Shown: positions 1 through 8,789 of the stretch, in pieces
Layout of the letters: each line of letters opens with the position of its first letter
Numbering within the stretch: the first letter of the stretch is position 1
Assembly (NCBI RefSeq): GCF_026898115.1
Contig: NZ_CP114036.1
Coordinates: 4,024,001 to 4,088,000 of the forward strand
From: Streptomyces sp. S465
GTDB taxonomy: Bacteria; Actinomycetota; Actinomycetes; Streptomycetales; Streptomycetaceae
Direction of reading: 5' to 3'
DNA length: 64,000 bases
The notes under the pieces: generated by a model
What the model was told of the DNA's origin: nothing
What the model saw: the letters and a program-made list of their open reading frames with translations, nothing else
The model's database searches: none
Made by a program: the position numbers and the translations under genes

Positions 1-36
1 ATGCTCGCGATGTGCCTGCTCAGCATGTGGGGATGA
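1..36 (+). CDS. C-terminal end of a small membrane peptide (MmpB-like), truncated by the window edge
   Basis: Frame 1 from the first base reads 11 codons ending in LLSMWG and a TGA. The visible part is hydrophobic and looks like the tail of a single transmembrane helix. Many Streptomyces carry a small morphogenic membrane peptide (MmpB) near maf whose C-terminus looks like this. The rest lies outside the window, so identity rests on about ten residues and neighbourhood only. A hairpin follows directly (GGCCGG at 42-47, CCGGCC at 53-58) and may end this transcript. Confidence 0.35.
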   Translation: MLAMCLLSMWG

Positions 37-223
37 GGCCGGGCCGGAGCAGCCGGCCTTCATCCGGGCCGAACGCCGAGACGTAACCCCGATTCGAAGC
101 CGGACCCGGTGCCGGGGCGGGCCCCTCGGGACGAGGGACCAAGCCGCGGCCGAACCCCTGCCCCCGCCTGCGGGGGCGACCGGGTTCGGGGCAGAGCCCT
201 GAGACGCGCGCGGGGGCCCGGCT

Positions 224-229
224 TACCCT
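224..229 (+). promoter_or_regulatory. -10 box of maf, probable leaderless promoter
   Basis: TACCCT lies exactly 7 nt before the ATG at 237. The same TANNNT-N6/7-start arrangement recurs at several other genes in this window. No Shine-Dalgarno sequence precedes the ATG, so transcription probably begins at the start codon. This favours ATG 237 over the in-frame GTG at 231. Confidence 0.45.
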
Positions 230-236
230 GGTGCGC

Positions 237-851
237 ATGACTGCGCAGCGCACTCTCATCCTCGCCTCCGCCTCACCCGCCCGGCTCGGACTGCTGAAGC
301 AGGCCGGACTGGCGCCGGAGGTGATCGTCAGCGGGGTGGACGAGGACGCGCTCAGCGCCGAGACGCCCGCCGAGCTGGCCCGGGTGCTGGCCGAGGCCAA
401 GGCCACCGCCGTGGCCGCGCTCCCCGAGGCGGCCGGAGCCCTCGTCATCGGCTGCGACTCGGTGCTGGAGCTCGACGGTCAGGCGCTCGGCAAACCGGCG
501 GACGCCGAGGAGGCCACCGCCCGCTGGAAGTCGATGCGCGGCCGGGCCGGGGTGCTGCGCACCGGGCACTGCGTGATCGACACGGCGGACGGCCGCCGCA
601 CCTCGGCCACCGCGTCCACCACCGTCCACTTCGGTGAGCCGACGGACGACGAGATCGCGGCGTACGTCGCCAGCGGCGAACCGCTGCACGTGGCGGGCGC
701 CTTCACGCTCGACGGCCGTTCAGCGCCGTTCATCGACGGCATCGAGGGCGACGCCGGAAACGTGATCGGGCTGTCCCTGCCGCTGTTCCGCCGGCTGCTG
801 GCCGAACTGGACGTGCGGATCACCGACCTCTGGAGCGACGAGGCCCACTGA
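237..851 (+). CDS. maf: Maf family nucleoside triphosphate pyrophosphatase
   Basis: This is a 204-residue cytosolic house-cleaning enzyme. Maf proteins hydrolyse non-canonical or modified nucleoside triphosphates to monophosphates and pyrophosphate. The N-terminus has the typical LILASASPARLGLLKQAG block (family form SxSPRRxxLL), followed by the CDSVLELDG segment that holds the metal/catalytic Asp and a GKP motif. Length is normal for the family. I chose the ATG at 237 because a TACCCT -10 box sits 7 nt upstream with no ribosome binding site, implying a leaderless mRNA; a GTG at 231 would add two residues. It lies upstream of the carboxylase gene, as in other streptomycetes. Confidence 0.9.
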   Translation: MTAQRTLILASASPARLGLLKQAGLAPEVIVSGVDEDALSAETPAELARVLAEAKATAVAALPEAAGALVIGCDSVLELDGQALGKPADAEEATARWKSMRGRAGVLRTGHCVIDTADGRRTSATASTTVHFGEPTDDEIAAYVASGEPLHVAGAFTLDGRSAPFIDGIEGDAGNVIGLSLPLFRRLLAELDVRITDLWSDEAH

Positions 852-864
852 CCCGAAGCGTCGC

Positions 865-1326
865 TCACGCGGGGCTCGGGGCGTCGTGGCCGCCGCCCGC
901 CGCCTCGGCGGCGGGCTCAGCGGGCTCGGCGGGCCGCTCCGGCTCGTACCCCAGCAGGGTCAGCACGATCAGCCCCAGCACCACCATCAGCCACCCGAAC
1001 GCCAACCAGCCCACCAGGCCGACCGCGAACGCCCCCAACAGCCCGTGCACCACCGCACAGGTGATGAGCAGAATGCGGGCGAGCCGGCCGGGGGCCCGGT
1101 CGCGCACCGCGGTGCGCAGCAGCACCACCCCGCACACCAGCAGATAGAGGCCGAAGAGGCCGCCCGCGACCCAGGCGCCGATGGACATCGCGTCGGTGTC
1201 GAGGCCGCCCATGGACATCTGCTGACGGTCCACGACCAGGCCGAGGATCCAATTCAGCAGCGCTATGCCGACCGCTTCGAGCATCAGCGTCACAGCCGCC
1301 ACCGCGGCCACTGGTCTGCGCGCCAC
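865..1326 (-). CDS. small integral membrane protein, four predicted helices
   Basis: The 153-residue protein has four hydrophobic stretches: AAVAAVTLMLEAVGIALLNW near the N-terminus, a segment around WVAGGLFGLYLLVCGVVLL, one around ILLITCAVVHGLLGAFAVGL, and WLMVVLGLIVLTLLG. A short acidic, Ala/Pro-rich tail follows. The frame stays open far upstream, but I place the start at the GTG at 1326 because GAGGGGG lies just before it and the extra N-terminal sequence is non-hydrophobic and Arg-rich. It converges on maf. Function is unknown; similar small membrane proteins occupy this position in other Streptomyces. Confidence 0.75.
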   Translation of the reverse strand: MARRPVAAVAAVTLMLEAVGIALLNWILGLVVDRQQMSMGGLDTDAMSIGAWVAGGLFGLYLLVCGVVLLRTAVRDRAPGRLARILLITCAVVHGLLGAFAVGLVGWLAFGWLMVVLGLIVLTLLGYEPERPAEPAEPAAEAAGGGHDAPSPA

Positions 1327-1669
1327 CGCGTCCCCCTCACTCCGTCGGTGCCGAAGCACGCTACTAACGGGTAAGCGCCGCGACAAGAGGTGTGGACGAG
1401 CAGAACACCGCGGCAAAGTTTCCGTTCCTCGTTCGTAGGGTTTCCACAAAGAATCGTGAAGCGCCGCAGCACGGCGGGCCAGAGACCTTGCCCACATCGC
1501 GGACCGTGCCGCAGGCCCGAAAACCGGGCGTACCGTGGAGCGACGGGGGATTCGGCCGCTCGCCCAAGGCGAGGTTCACGCTCCGTGTGGTCAAGCTCAC
1601 GCCAGGAGTCTTCTCGGCGCGAGGTGTCGCCTGTACCTAAACTCGGCTTGTTTCAAGGAGGGAGCCATC
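1327..1669. other. 343-bp intergenic region upstream of accA2
   Basis: No gene is recognised here. The gap separates the divergent membrane-protein gene (start 1326) from the carboxylase gene (start 1670). It is more AT-rich than its flanks around 1410-1460 and 1630-1655, as expected for divergent promoters, and ends in a strong Shine-Dalgarno (AAGGAGGGA at about 1655-1663) for the carboxylase. TACCTA at about 1635-1640 could be a -10 box, but no convincing -35 hexamer pairs with it. Confidence 0.5.
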
Positions 1670-3418
1670 GTGCGCAAGGTGCTCATCGCCAATCGCGGCG
1701 AGATCGCTGTCCGTGTTGCCCGTGCCTGCCGGGATGCCGGGATCGCGAGCGTTGCCGTCTACGCCGATCCGGACCGGGACGCTGTGCATGTGCGCGCGGC
1801 CGACGAAGCCTACGCGCTGGGCGGTGACACCCCGGCGGCCAGCTATCTCGACCAGGCCAAGGTCCTGGCCGCGGCCGCCGAGTCCGGCGCCGACGCCGTC
1901 CACCCCGGCTATGGATTCCTCTCCGAGAACGCCGACTTCGCCCAGGCCGTCCTCGACGCCGGCCTGACCTGGATCGGCCCCCCGCCCCAGGCCATCCGCG
2001 ACCTGGGCGACAAGGTCGCCGCCCGCCACATCGCCCAGCGCGCCGGCGCGCCCCTGGTCGCCGGCACCCCCGACCCGGTCAGCGGCGCCGACGAGGTCGT
2101 GGCCTTCGCCGAGCAGCACGGCCTGCCCATCGCCATCAAGGCCGCCTTCGGCGGCGGCGGACGCGGCCTGAAGGTCGCCCGCACCATGGAAGAAGTCCCC
2201 GAACTCTACGACTCCGCCGTCCGCGAGGCCGTCGCCGCCTTCGGCCGCGGCGAGTGCTTCGTCGAGCGCTACCTGGACAAGCCCCGCCACGTGGAGACCC
2301 AGTGCCTGGCCGACACCCACGGCAACGTGGTCGTGGTCTCCACCCGTGACTGCTCCCTCCAGCGCCGCCACCAAAAGCTCGTCGAGGAGGCCCCGGCCCC
2401 CTTCCTGACCGAGGACCAGAACGCCCAGCTGCGCCAGGCGTCGAAGGCCATCCTCAAGGAAGCCGGGTACGTCGGCGCCGGGACGGTGGAGTTCCTGGTC
2501 GGCAACGACGGCACGATCTCCTTCCTGGAGGTCAACACCCGGCTTCAGGTGGAGCATCCGGTCACCGAGGAGGTCACCGGGATCGACCTGGTCCGGGAGA
2601 TGTTCCGCATCGCCGACGGTGAGGCCATCGGCTACGACGACCCGCCGATGCGGGGCCACTCCTTCGAGTTCCGGATCAACGGTGAGGACCCGGGCCGCAA
2701 CTTCCTGCCCGCTCCGGGGACGGTGACCTCGTTCGTGCCGCCGGCCGGGCCGGGTGTGCGGCTGGACGCGGGCGTGGAGTCGGGCAGTGTGATCGGTCCG
2801 GCGTGGGACTCGCTGCTGGCCAAGCTGATCGTCACCGGTGCCACCCGTGCGCAGGCGCTCCAGCGGGCGGCTCGTGCGCTGGCGGAGTTCCAGGTCGAGG
2901 GCATGGCCACGGCCATTCCGTTCCACCGGGCGGTGGTGAAGGACCCGGCGTTCACCAGCGAGCCGTTCACGGTCCACACCCGCTGGATCGAGACCGAGTT
3001 CCACAACACGATCGCCCCGTTCACCCCGACCGGGACCGACGAGGCCGAGGAGCCCACCGCCCGCGAGACCGTCGTGGTCGAGGTCGGCGGCAAACGCCTG
3101 GAGGTGTCGCTGCCCGCCTCCCTGGGCGTGGCCACCGCCCCGGCGGGCGGCTCGAAGAAGCCCAAGCGCAAGGCGGTCAAGAAGTCCGGCTCCGCCGCCT
3201 CCGGCGACGCCCTGGCCTCCCCGATGCAGGGCACCATCGTCAAGGTCGCCGTCGCCGAGGGCGACACCGTGGCCGAGGGCGACCTCATCGTGGTCCTGGA
3301 GGCCATGAAGATGGAACAGCCCCTCAACGCCCACCGCGCGGGCACCGTCAAGGGCCTGACCGCCGAGGTCGGCGCGTCCATCACCTCGGGCGCGGTCATC
3401 TGCGAGATCAAGGACTGA
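1670..3418 (+). CDS. accA2: acyl-CoA carboxylase alpha chain (biotin carboxylase plus biotin carboxyl carrier domains)
   Basis: The 582-residue subunit carries out the first half-reaction of acetyl/propionyl-CoA carboxylation: ATP- and bicarbonate-dependent carboxylation of its own biotin. A separate beta subunit, encoded elsewhere, then transfers the carboxyl group to make malonyl- or methylmalonyl-CoA. Residues 1-450 form the biotin carboxylase: VLIANRGEIAVRVARACRD at the start, an ATP-grasp glycine-rich loop (FGGGGRGLKV) and EVNTRLQVEH. An Ala/Lys-rich linker leads to the biotinyl domain with EAMKMEQ; the modified Lys is about residue 547. The start is the GTG at 1670, preceded by AAGGAGG; upstream in-frame codons are non-conserved. 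In S. coelicolor the homologue beside maf is called accA2. Confidence 0.95.
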   Translation: MRKVLIANRGEIAVRVARACRDAGIASVAVYADPDRDAVHVRAADEAYALGGDTPAASYLDQAKVLAAAAESGADAVHPGYGFLSENADFAQAVLDAGLTWIGPPPQAIRDLGDKVAARHIAQRAGAPLVAGTPDPVSGADEVVAFAEQHGLPIAIKAAFGGGGRGLKVARTMEEVPELYDSAVREAVAAFGRGECFVERYLDKPRHVETQCLADTHGNVVVVSTRDCSLQRRHQKLVEEAPAPFLTEDQNAQLRQASKAILKEAGYVGAGTVEFLVGNDGTISFLEVNTRLQVEHPVTEEVTGIDLVREMFRIADGEAIGYDDPPMRGHSFEFRINGEDPGRNFLPAPGTVTSFVPPAGPGVRLDAGVESGSVIGPAWDSLLAKLIVTGATRAQALQRAARALAEFQVEGMATAIPFHRAVVKDPAFTSEPFTVHTRWIETEFHNTIAPFTPTGTDEAEEPTARETVVVEVGGKRLEVSLPASLGVATAPAGGSKKPKRKAVKKSGSAASGDALASPMQGTIVKVAVAEGDTVAEGDLIVVLEAMKMEQPLNAHRAGTVKGLTAEVGASITSGAVICEIKD

Positions 3419-3485
3419 GCCCGGGACGAGGGCTGGGCTTCGAGGACTGACCTCCAGAGGAGCGCCCCGCCCCACCGCACCAGCA

Positions 3486-3525
3486 CGGCGGGCCCCGGCC
3501 GGACGCTTCCGGCCGGGGCCCGCCG
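3486..3525. terminator. bidirectional terminator between accA2 and the esterase gene
   Basis: A perfect 18-bp stem (arms 3486-3503 and 3508-3525, top strand starting CGGCGGGCCCC) closes on a 4-nt loop (CGCT). It lies between two convergent genes. There is no long T-run, which is usual for Streptomyces hairpin terminators. Confidence 0.8.
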
Positions 3526-3549
3526 TTGCCGTCCGGCCGCCGGGCCGGG

Positions 3550-4728
3550 TCAGCGGCCGCGCACCACGTCCTGGGGGAAGGTCAGCTGACCGTTCATCCA
3601 CCGCAGGGCCGTGGGCAGCTCACGGCGCCAGGTGCGGAAGTTGTGGCCGCCCCGGTCCAGAATGATCGACTGCGCGCTCATCGGCGGCCGGACCGCGGCC
3701 AGGAACTCCCGGGTGGGGCCGTACCCGGACTCGCCCCGGCGGCTGGCGGCCACCAGCACCGACACCTGTGGCTGGGGCAGATGGCGCAGCCGCCACAGCA
3801 CATCGTGCCCCCGCCGTCTGCGCTCGCCCTCCGGCCCGGGGCCGAACAGGTCGCCGGTGGTGGGGTCGTTGACCACCCGGTAGTCGGGCGAGAGGGCCGC
3901 GGCCGCGCCGTAGACGCGCGGATGACGCAGGGTCAGCTGGAGCGCGCAGGTGCCGCCCGAGGAGTAGCCCAGGATGCCCCAGGCGCTGGGGTCATGGCCG
4001 ATCCGGTAGTGCCCCCGCAGCGCCTCGGGCAGGTCCTGGGCGAAGTAGGTCTCGGCCTGTGGCCCGCCGGGGACGTCCACGCATTCGGTGTCGCGCGGCG
4101 GGGCGACCGTGGGCCGCACCATCACGATCACCGCCGGCTGCAACGCGCCGGCCCGGATCAGCCCGCCGGCGGTCTGGGGCAGCCGCAGATGCTGGGCCAG
4201 CAGGAAGGACCCGCCGGGGTAGCCGCTGATCGCCACGATCACGGGGAAGCGCTGCCGGGCGTACTGGCGCTGGAAGTACTGCGGCGGCAGATAGACGTAC
4301 GCCGGGTTGGCCACCTGGCTGCGGCGGCCCAGGATGCGCACCGACTCGACCTTGCCGGTCCGGCCGGAGGGTCCGCTCGGCAGTCCGTGCACCGTGTCCA
4401 GCCCCTGCGGCGGGGCGGGGCGCACCAGCCCGCCCGGCGCCCCGGCCGCCCCGGCGGCGCCGCCCCGCACCGGGGCGAGGACCGCCGGTGGCGCGTCGTC
4501 CTCGCCCAGCAGTTCGCCCCAGGACCCGTAGAACTGGAAGGTGGTGTTCACCGCGAGGGCCAGGGCGGCCACCCCGGCGCACTGGGTCACGGCGAGGGAG
4601 GCCAGCCGGCCCAGCCAGGCCCGTACGCCCCGGCCCGCAAAGCGCGGCCACAGCCAGAGCGTCAGTCCCGCACAGCCCACGGCGAGGGCGATCATCACAT
4701 ATTCGAGTGATCGACTGGTCAGTCCCAT
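3550..4728 (-). CDS. membrane-anchored esterase of the alpha/beta hydrolase fold (esterase D / antigen 85-like)
   Basis: The 392-residue protein has two N-terminal hydrophobic segments (YVMIALAVGCAGLTLWLWP and, later, LASLAVTQCAGVAALALAV), then an extracytoplasmic hydrolase domain. The nucleophile elbow is GYSSGGT (GxSxG), and the C-terminal DRGGHNFRTW holds the likely catalytic His. This matches the putative-esterase family that includes mycolyltransferase-like and ferulate-esterase-like enzymes; the substrate is unknown. An Ala/Gly/Pro-rich low-complexity linker follows the second hydrophobic segment. The ATG at 4728 is preceded by GGAAGAA; the longer frame to 4800 has no ribosome binding site. 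It is divergent from the TetR gene at 4876, which may regulate it. Confidence 0.8.
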   Translation of the reverse strand: MGLTSRSLEYVMIALAVGCAGLTLWLWPRFAGRGVRAWLGRLASLAVTQCAGVAALALAVNTTFQFYGSWGELLGEDDAPPAVLAPVRGGAAGAAGAPGGLVRPAPPQGLDTVHGLPSGPSGRTGKVESVRILGRRSQVANPAYVYLPPQYFQRQYARQRFPVIVAISGYPGGSFLLAQHLRLPQTAGGLIRAGALQPAVIVMVRPTVAPPRDTECVDVPGGPQAETYFAQDLPEALRGHYRIGHDPSAWGILGYSSGGTCALQLTLRHPRVYGAAAALSPDYRVVNDPTTGDLFGPGPEGERRRRGHDVLWRLRHLPQPQVSVLVAASRRGESGYGPTREFLAAVRPPMSAQSIILDRGGHNFRTWRRELPTALRWMNGQLTFPQDVVRGR

Positions 4729-4875
4729 CGTTCTTCCACTCCGGCGGACCGCAACGCACGATGCCGACGCCCCGTTTGGGGGCGATCGCGGTGTCCGCAT
4801 TGCCTGGCCAGGGCGTGCCTGCGGGCACGAAATGGCATGCTTGACTCACGGGCAGGCACGGCAGGGAGGACCGCG

Positions 4876-5469
4876 ATGGCGATCGAGACAGCCACGGCGC
4901 ACACGCCACCGCGCCCCATGCGCGCCGACGCGCGCCGCAACTACGAACGGCTGCTGGCCGAGGCGCGCACGGCCTTCCTCCAGCACGGCACCGATGCCTC
5001 GCTGGAGGACATCGCACGCCGCGCGGGCGTCGGCATCGGCACGCTCTACCGCCACTTCCCCAACCGCACCGTGCTGATGGGCGCGGTCTTCCAGGGCGAG
5101 ATATGCGCCCTGCTGGAGCGGTCCCGCGAGCTGGCCAAGGCGCCGCTGCCGTGCCAGGCGCTGATCGACTGGCTGCGCGCGATCGTCGACCACGCCAGCA
5201 CCTACCGCGGGCTCTCCAGGGCCCTGATGGCGTGCTCGGCGGACGAGACCTCGGAGCTGTCCCGCGGCTGCGGTCTGCCGCTGCGCGAGGCGGGCAGCGA
5301 ACTGCTCGCCCGCGCCCAGCAGAGCGGTGCCGTACGGTCCGATGTCGTCATCGCCGATCTGATGCAGCTCACCAACGCGATCGCGCTGGCCGTGGAGCAG
5401 TCGCCGGACGACCCGGAGTTGGCCGACCGGCTGCTGGCGATGGCCTTCACCGGTCTCAAGGCCCGCTGA
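4876..5469 (+). CDS. TetR family transcriptional regulator
   Basis: This 197-residue regulator has an N-terminal helix-turn-helix (SLEDIARRAGVGIGTLYRHFPNR) within the first 75 residues and an all-helical C-terminal ligand domain containing conserved LIDWL and IADLMQLTNAIALA stretches. The ATG at 4876 is preceded by GGGAGGA at ideal spacing. An earlier in-frame ATG at 4837 lacks one. It is transcribed away from the esterase gene across a 147-bp gap. The ligand is unknown. Confidence 0.9.
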   Translation: MAIETATAHTPPRPMRADARRNYERLLAEARTAFLQHGTDASLEDIARRAGVGIGTLYRHFPNRTVLMGAVFQGEICALLERSRELAKAPLPCQALIDWLRAIVDHASTYRGLSRALMACSADETSELSRGCGLPLREAGSELLARAQQSGAVRSDVVIADLMQLTNAIALAVEQSPDDPELADRLLAMAFTGLKAR

Positions 5470-5490
5470 CACGCCCGGGTCCCGTCCGGC

Positions 5491-6510
5491 CTAGCGACGG
5501 CGCGGCGCCAGATCCGCCACCCGCCCCGGCTGCTGCTCCGCCAGCGGCACCGCGCTGCGCAGCTGGGCCGAGCCGGAGCCGCCCGGCGGATGGGGGTGGT
5601 TACGGCGCGGCCCCGGCAGCGGCAGGCCCTCCTCGCCGCCGTTCCGGCCCTGGGACGGGCCGAGCCGCCCCGACTGCCGCCCCGCCGCACCGCCGCCCTC
5701 GCCCCCGCCGGCCGGGCCGGACCCCGCGCCCGGCCCGGCCACGGCGATCTGAACCCCCTGGTCCGCGAGGGCCTGGAGCTCGGTCAGGGCACGGTCGTCA
5801 TGAGCGGGCGGCTCGTCGGTCACCAGCCGCGTGATCACATCGGTGGGCACCGTCTGGAACATGGTGTCGGTGCCCAGCTTCGTATGGTCGGCGAGCACGA
5901 CCACCTCCGCCGCCGCCTGGACCAGCGCCCGGTCGACGCTGGCCGAGAGCATGTTGGAGGTGGACAGGCCGCGCTCGGCGGTCAGCCCGCTGCCGGACAG
6001 GAAGGCGCGCGAGACCCGCAGCCCCTGGAGGGACTGCTCGGCGCCGCTGCCGACCAGGGCGTAGTTGGAGCCGCGCAGGGTGCCGCCGGTCATCACGACC
6101 TCGACCCGGTTGGCATGCGCCAACGCCTGTGCGACCAGCAGGGAATTGGTGACCACGGTCAGCCCCGGAACCCGCGCGAGCCGGCGGGCCAGCTCCTGCG
6201 TGGTGGTTCCGGCGCCGACGACGACGGCCTCGCCCTCGTCGACGAAACCGGCCGCGAGATCGGCGATGGCCGTCTTCTCCGCGGTCGCTAGATGGGATTT
6301 CTGCGGGAAGCCGGACTCCCTGGTGAATCCGCCCGGCAGCACCGCACCGCCGTGCCGGCGGTCGAGCAGTCCTTCTGCCTCCAGCGCCCGCACATCACGC
6401 CGTACGGTCACTTCGGAGGTCTGGACGACGCGGGCGAGCTCCCGGAGCGACACCGCTCCGTTCGCGCGCACCATTTCAAGGATCAATTGGCGACGTTCTG
6501 CAGCGAACAC
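5491..6510 (-). CDS. DeoR family transcriptional regulator
   Basis: The 339-residue protein has a DeoR winged helix (residues 1-55: RRQLILEMVRANGAVSLRELA, then TSEVTVRRDV) followed by a DeoRC sensor domain with the family-typical VVVGAGTTTQELARRL and GLSTSN segments. These sensors bind phosphorylated sugars. A Gly/Pro-rich, low-complexity tail of about 80 residues extends beyond the normal DeoR length of about 255 and may be disordered. The start is the GTG at 6510. The gap to the next gene is AT-rich (6511-6611). The regulator lies near the nucleoside genes, but the palindrome shared by those genes is absent from its own promoter, so a link is only a possibility. Confidence 0.9.
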   Translation of the reverse strand: MFAAERRQLILEMVRANGAVSLRELARVVQTSEVTVRRDVRALEAEGLLDRRHGGAVLPGGFTRESGFPQKSHLATAEKTAIADLAAGFVDEGEAVVVGAGTTTQELARRLARVPGLTVVTNSLLVAQALAHANRVEVVMTGGTLRGSNYALVGSGAEQSLQGLRVSRAFLSGSGLTAERGLSTSNMLSASVDRALVQAAAEVVVLADHTKLGTDTMFQTVPTDVITRLVTDEPPAHDDRALTELQALADQGVQIAVAGPGAGSGPAGGGEGGGAAGRQSGRLGPSQGRNGGEEGLPLPGPRRNHPHPPGGSGSAQLRSAVPLAEQQPGRVADLAPRRR

Positions 6511-6611
6511 GAAACTGACAGTAACGCCAACGACCGTCTGTTTTCAGCAGCTTGCACCAATTAGCAGAAGTTGTTCATCTGTGAGGGCACGAAGTGCTAT
6601 AAGGACCGGGT

Positions 6612-8051
6612 CTACGACTCTTCCTGAGTCTTCCGGGTGTGCAACTGCCGGGCCACCTCGGCGATCGAACCGGACAGCGAGGGGTAGACCGTGAAGGCGT
6701 TGGCGATCTGCTCCACCGTCAGGTTGTTGTCGACCGCGAGCGACATGGGGTGGATCAGCTCGCTCGCCCGCGGGGCCACCACCACACCGCCGACCACGAT
6801 GCCGGTGCCCGGCCGGCAGAAGATCTTCACGAAGCCGTCCCGGATGCCCTGCATCTTCGCCCGCGGATTGCGCAGCAGCGGCAGCTTCACCACCCGGGCG
6901 TCGATCTTCCCGCTGTCCACATCCGCCTGGGAGTACCCGACCGTGGCGATCTCGGGATCGGTGAAGACGTTCGCGGACACCGTCTTCAGGTTCAGCGGGG
7001 CCACCGCGTCCCCCAGGAAGTGGTACATCGCGATCCGGCCCTGCATCGCCGCCACCGACGCCAGCGCCAGCACCCCGGTGCAGTCACCGGCCGCGTAGAC
7101 GCCCGGCGCGCTGGTCCGGGACACCTTGTCGGTCAGGATGTGCCCCGACTCCGCGAGCTTGACCCCGGCCTCCTCCAGGCCGATGCCCGCCGTGTTCGGG
7201 ATCGAGCCGACCGCCATCAGACAGTGGGTACCGGATATGACCCGCCCGTCCGAGAGCGTGACCTCCACCCGGTCCCCCACCCGCTTGGCGGCCTGCGCCC
7301 GCGACCGGGACATCACGTTCATCCCCCGGCGCCGGAAGACGTCCTCCAGCACCGCCGCCGCGTCCGGGTCCTCGCCCGGCAGCACCCGGTCCCGGCTGGA
7401 GACCAGCGTGACCTTCGACCCCAGCGCCTGGTAGGCACCCGCGAACTCCGCGCCCGTGACACCGGAACCGACCACGATCAGCTCCTTGGGGAGCTCGTCG
7501 AGGTCGTACACCTGCGTCCAGTTCAGGATCCGCTCACCGTCCGGCTGCGCGTCCGGGATCTCCCTCGGATGGGCACCGGTCGACACCAGCACCGCGTCCG
7601 CCACCAGCGTCTGCTCGGTACCGTCCGCGGCCCGCACGATCACCCGCCGCGAACCGTCCAGCGACTGCTGCGGCTCCAGCCGCCCGCGGCCGCGCATCAC
7701 CCGGCCACCGGCCCGGGTGACCGAGGCCGTGATGTCGTGCGACTGGGCGAGCGCGAGCCGCTTCACCCGGCGGTTGACCTTCCCGAGGTCCACGCCGACC
7801 ACCCGGGCCGCCTGCTCCAGCGGCGGGGTATCGTCGGCGACGATGATCCCCAGCTCCTCATAGGAGGAGTCGAAGGTCGTCATGACCTCAGCGGTGGCGA
7901 TCAACGTCTTCGACGGCACACAGTCGGTGAGCACCGACGCCCCGCCCAGACCGTCGCAGTCGACGACGGTCACCTCCGCGCCGAGCTGCGCGGCGACCAG
8001 CGCCGCCTCATAGCCGCCGGGTCCGCCACCAATGATCACGATCCGAGTCAC
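6612..8051 (-). CDS. NAD(P)H-quinone dehydrogenase / flavoprotein disulfide reductase (LpdA-like)
   Basis: About 479 residues of the pyridine nucleotide-disulfide oxidoreductase family. The FAD dinucleotide-binding motif (IVIIGGGPGGYEAALVAAQLG) starts the protein, a VVGSGVTGAEFAG NAD(P) motif lies mid-protein, and YAAGDCTG is the second FAD contact. The first-domain segment GGASVLTDCVPSKTLI keeps only one Cys where true lipoamide dehydrogenases have CxxxxC. This makes it like the mycobacterial LpdA/Rv3303c quinone reductases rather than an E3 subunit. The GTG at 8051 has GGAG five bases upstream; an ATG at 8060 would add three residues. It is divergent from the gene at 8215. Confidence 0.85.
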   Translation of the reverse strand: MTRIVIIGGGPGGYEAALVAAQLGAEVTVVDCDGLGGASVLTDCVPSKTLIATAEVMTTFDSSYEELGIIVADDTPPLEQAARVVGVDLGKVNRRVKRLALAQSHDITASVTRAGGRVMRGRGRLEPQQSLDGSRRVIVRAADGTEQTLVADAVLVSTGAHPREIPDAQPDGERILNWTQVYDLDELPKELIVVGSGVTGAEFAGAYQALGSKVTLVSSRDRVLPGEDPDAAAVLEDVFRRRGMNVMSRSRAQAAKRVGDRVEVTLSDGRVISGTHCLMAVGSIPNTAGIGLEEAGVKLAESGHILTDKVSRTSAPGVYAAGDCTGVLALASVAAMQGRIAMYHFLGDAVAPLNLKTVSANVFTDPEIATVGYSQADVDSGKIDARVVKLPLLRNPRAKMQGIRDGFVKIFCRPGTGIVVGGVVVAPRASELIHPMSLAVDNNLTVEQIANAFTVYPSLSGSIAEVARQLHTRKTQEES

Positions 8052-8214
8052 ATGCTCCATTGTCCCGCACCGGTGCGGCCGACTTCAGTCCGGGGTGTTC
8101 CGGGCGGCGACTTCGGGAGGTTTCGGACCGCGCCCGACGTACGAAGTTGCCCCGAGCTCGCCTGAAGCTCCCACCCCGAGGGGCCCTCCGCCCCTCTCCC
8201 GTACCCTCTCACCC

Positions 8215-8652
8215 ATGTCGCTCTACGCCGCGTACGCCGGCAACCTCGACGCGCGGCTGATGTCCCGCCGCGCACCGCACTCACCGCTGCGCGGTACGGG
8301 CTGGATCAACGGCTGGCGCCTCACCTTCGGCGGTGAGCAGATGGGGTGGGAGGGCGCCCTGGCCACCATCGTGGAGGCGCCGCGATCCCAGGTCTTCGTC
8401 GCCCTCTACGACATCGCGCCCATGGACGAGGACTCCATGGACCGCTGGGAAGGCGTCGGCCTCGACATCTACCGCCGGATGCGGATCCGCGTCCACACCC
8501 TGGACGGCGACGAACCCGCCTGGCTCTACGTCCTCAACGGCTACGAGGGCGGCCTCCCCTCGGCCCGCTACCTCGGCGAGATCGCCGACGCCGCGGAATC
8601 GGCGGGCGCGCCGCACGACTATGTGATGGAACTGCGCAAGCGGCCCTGCTGA
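8215..8652 (+). CDS. gamma-glutamylcyclotransferase-like protein (AIG2 fold)
   Basis: The 145-residue protein begins YAAYAGNLD, the YxxYGxN-type substrate loop of the gamma-glutamylcyclotransferase/AIG2 family. The central MDEDSMDRWEGVG contains the acidic region in which the family places its catalytic Glu. The protein is cytosolic and close to usual length. The ATG at 8215 is preceded by TACCCT exactly 7 nt upstream and no ribosome binding site, so it is probably leaderless; the upstream open frame is non-conserved. The family fold is well supported; the physiological substrate (gamma-glutamyl amine or peptide) is not. Confidence 0.75.
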   Translation: MSLYAAYAGNLDARLMSRRAPHSPLRGTGWINGWRLTFGGEQMGWEGALATIVEAPRSQVFVALYDIAPMDEDSMDRWEGVGLDIYRRMRIRVHTLDGDEPAWLYVLNGYEGGLPSARYLGEIADAAESAGAPHDYVMELRKRPC

Positions 8653-8752
8653 TGGGGTGGCCCGGGAGCGGCTGAGACGGCTGGCCAGTACCCCTGGAAC
8701 AGCGAACCCGGAACACCGAATACAACGATCCGAACACCTCGTCGCCGTTCGT

Positions 8753-8764
8753 CTACGCGCGTAG
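8753..8764. promoter_or_regulatory. operator palindrome of the nucleoside regulon, upstream of the phosphorylase gene
   Basis: CTACGCGCGTAG, a perfect 12-bp palindrome, ends 26 nt before the GTG at 8790. The identical 12-mer occurs before deoC and add, and a 10/12 version before the BMP lipoprotein gene. All four units handle nucleosides, so this is very likely a shared regulator site. Confidence 0.7.
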
Positions 8765-8776
8765 GCCACAACCGGC

Positions 8777-8782
8777 TACCCT
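8777..8782 (+). promoter_or_regulatory. -10 box of the purine nucleoside phosphorylase gene
   Basis: TACCCT lies 7 nt before the GTG at 8790, the spacing of a leaderless transcript. This favours 8790 over the GTG at 8784 as the start. Confidence 0.45.
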
Positions 8783-8789
8783 CGTGCGC

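Noticed and set aside
5491..6510. DeoR gene as the regulator of the CTACGCGCGTAG regulon
   Set aside because: Only proximity supports it. Its own promoter lacks the palindrome and DeoR operators are usually direct or longer inverted repeats, so I left it as a possibility rather than a claim.
6612..8051. Dihydrolipoamide dehydrogenase (E3)
   Set aside because: The redox-active CxxxxC pair is not complete (GGASVLTDCVPS has a single Cys), which fits the quinone-reductase branch instead.
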